From positions 1 to 6,283 of the forward strand of contig JAUVKJ010000108.1 of NCBI GenBank assembly GCA_030592145.1: a stretch of DNA of 6,283 nucleotides, read 5' to 3'. A model generated the notes under the pieces. It searched no databases, had not been told where the DNA came from, and was given only the letters and a program-made list of their open reading frames with translations. Source of the DNA: Bacteroides sp. (lineage in GTDB: Bacteria; Bacteroidota; Bacteroidia; Bacteroidales; SM23-62). Positions within the stretch are counted from its first letter, which is position 1, and every line of letters starts with the position of its first letter. This document shows, in pieces, positions 5,873 to 6,283 of this stretch. The translations under genes and the position numbers were made by a program.

Positions 5873-6283
5873 ATGGCAGACCAACTCCGGAATACGTTGA
5901 AAAAACGCCATGCCATCCTGGTCTTCCTGTTAACATTCTGCTATCTGCCCCTGTCAGGTACAGATCTGATAATGCCTTCTTACGACACCCTGAAGCTGGT
6001 TAAAGGGTCAAAAATAATTCTGTACGGCAGTAAAATAAAGATAGACAAAGATACTACCATAGTGATTCATGAAGGACTGGATTACAGGATACGGTATCCC
6101 AGGGGTGAAGCCGGTGATATCTTCTTTGATTCCCTGGAAATGAAGGCAAACCGGAACAGGTGGGCACAACAGCTTCACAATATTGTGATAACTTCTCCGC
6201 AGCAGCCGGATTATACCGATACCATACAAACCCGGATAAGTTCGGACCCTTTCATTTCCCATGGTGGTAAATTCATTCGTGAT
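5873..6283 (+). CDS. N-terminal part of a secreted protein, probably BamA/TamA-like outer-membrane protein (3' end outside window)
   Basis: From the ATG at 5873 the frame stays open to the window edge, giving 137 residues. The N-terminus has basic residues (LKKRH at 9-13) and a hydrophobic stretch (AILVFLLTFCYLPLSG, 14-29), consistent with a Sec signal peptide. The mature part carries FFDSLEMKANRNRWAQQLHNIVI (84-106) and ends DPFISHGGKFIRD (125-137). These resemble the DSLKxKAxKxKxxxxLY and PFxxYxGKxIRxI patterns that I recall from the start of the POTRA region in Bacteroidetes surface-antigen (D15/BamA/TamA-like) proteins. If so, the missing part would hold POTRA repeats and a C-terminal 16-strand barrel. 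Such proteins insert or translocate outer-membrane proteins. The gap to the preceding gene is 95 bases, with no convincing terminator or promoter box, so the operon relation is open. No Shine-Dalgarno sequence is seen. The coding call is firmer than the family call. Confidence 0.6.
   Translation, partial: MADQLRNTLKKRHAILVFLLTFCYLPLSGTDLIMPSYDTLKLVKGSKIILYGSKIKIDKDTTIVIHEGLDYRIRYPRGEAGDIFFDSLEMKANRNRWAQQLHNIVITSPQQPDYTDTIQTRISSDPFISHGGKFIRD

Overview
The window looks like ordinary core-chromosome DNA from a member of the Bacteroidota, probably a Bacteroidales-like lineage. The evidence is an archaeal-type (class III) prolyl-tRNA synthetase of the Bacteroidetes form, an OMPP1/FadL-type outer-membrane barrel with the Bacteroidetes N-terminal signature, a WbqC-like protein tail, mostly absent Shine-Dalgarno sequences, and an AT-rich intergenic region with a match to the Bacteroidota -7 promoter box (TAnnTTTG). 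I see no tRNA, rRNA, CRISPR array, transposase or phage gene, and no gap of 300 bases or more without a gene.

Layout. Positions 2-313 (+) hold the C-terminal end of a WbqC-family protein. A GC-rich 20-base palindrome (318-337) lies just after its stop codon, in the short gap between convergent genes. Two minus-strand genes follow, transcribed from right to left: a 511-residue low-complexity lipoprotein (1912-3447), then an OMPP1/FadL-like barrel (352-1818). They are 93 bases apart with no clear terminator between them and could share a transcript. A 148-base AT-rich divergent intergenic region (3448-3595) separates them from a plus-strand group: proS (3596-5071), a 231-residue protein of unknown function 10 bases downstream (5082-5777), and, after a 95-base gap, the first 137 codons of a secreted protein (5873 to the window edge). 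That last protein resembles the N-terminal region of Bacteroidetes BamA/TamA-like outer-membrane proteins.

How the genes relate. The minus-strand pair and the gene at the right edge are envelope genes. proS and its partner form a cytoplasmic pair, one of them in translation. I see no defence, mobile or biosynthetic system. The most unusual item is the 511-residue lipoprotein. It changes from an acidic N-terminal third, through a Tyr/Gly-rich section with 21-bp tandem repeats, to a basic Ser/Arg/Thr-rich tail. Lesser points are a degenerate zinc site in ProRS, the unknown gene next to proS, and the REP-like palindrome.
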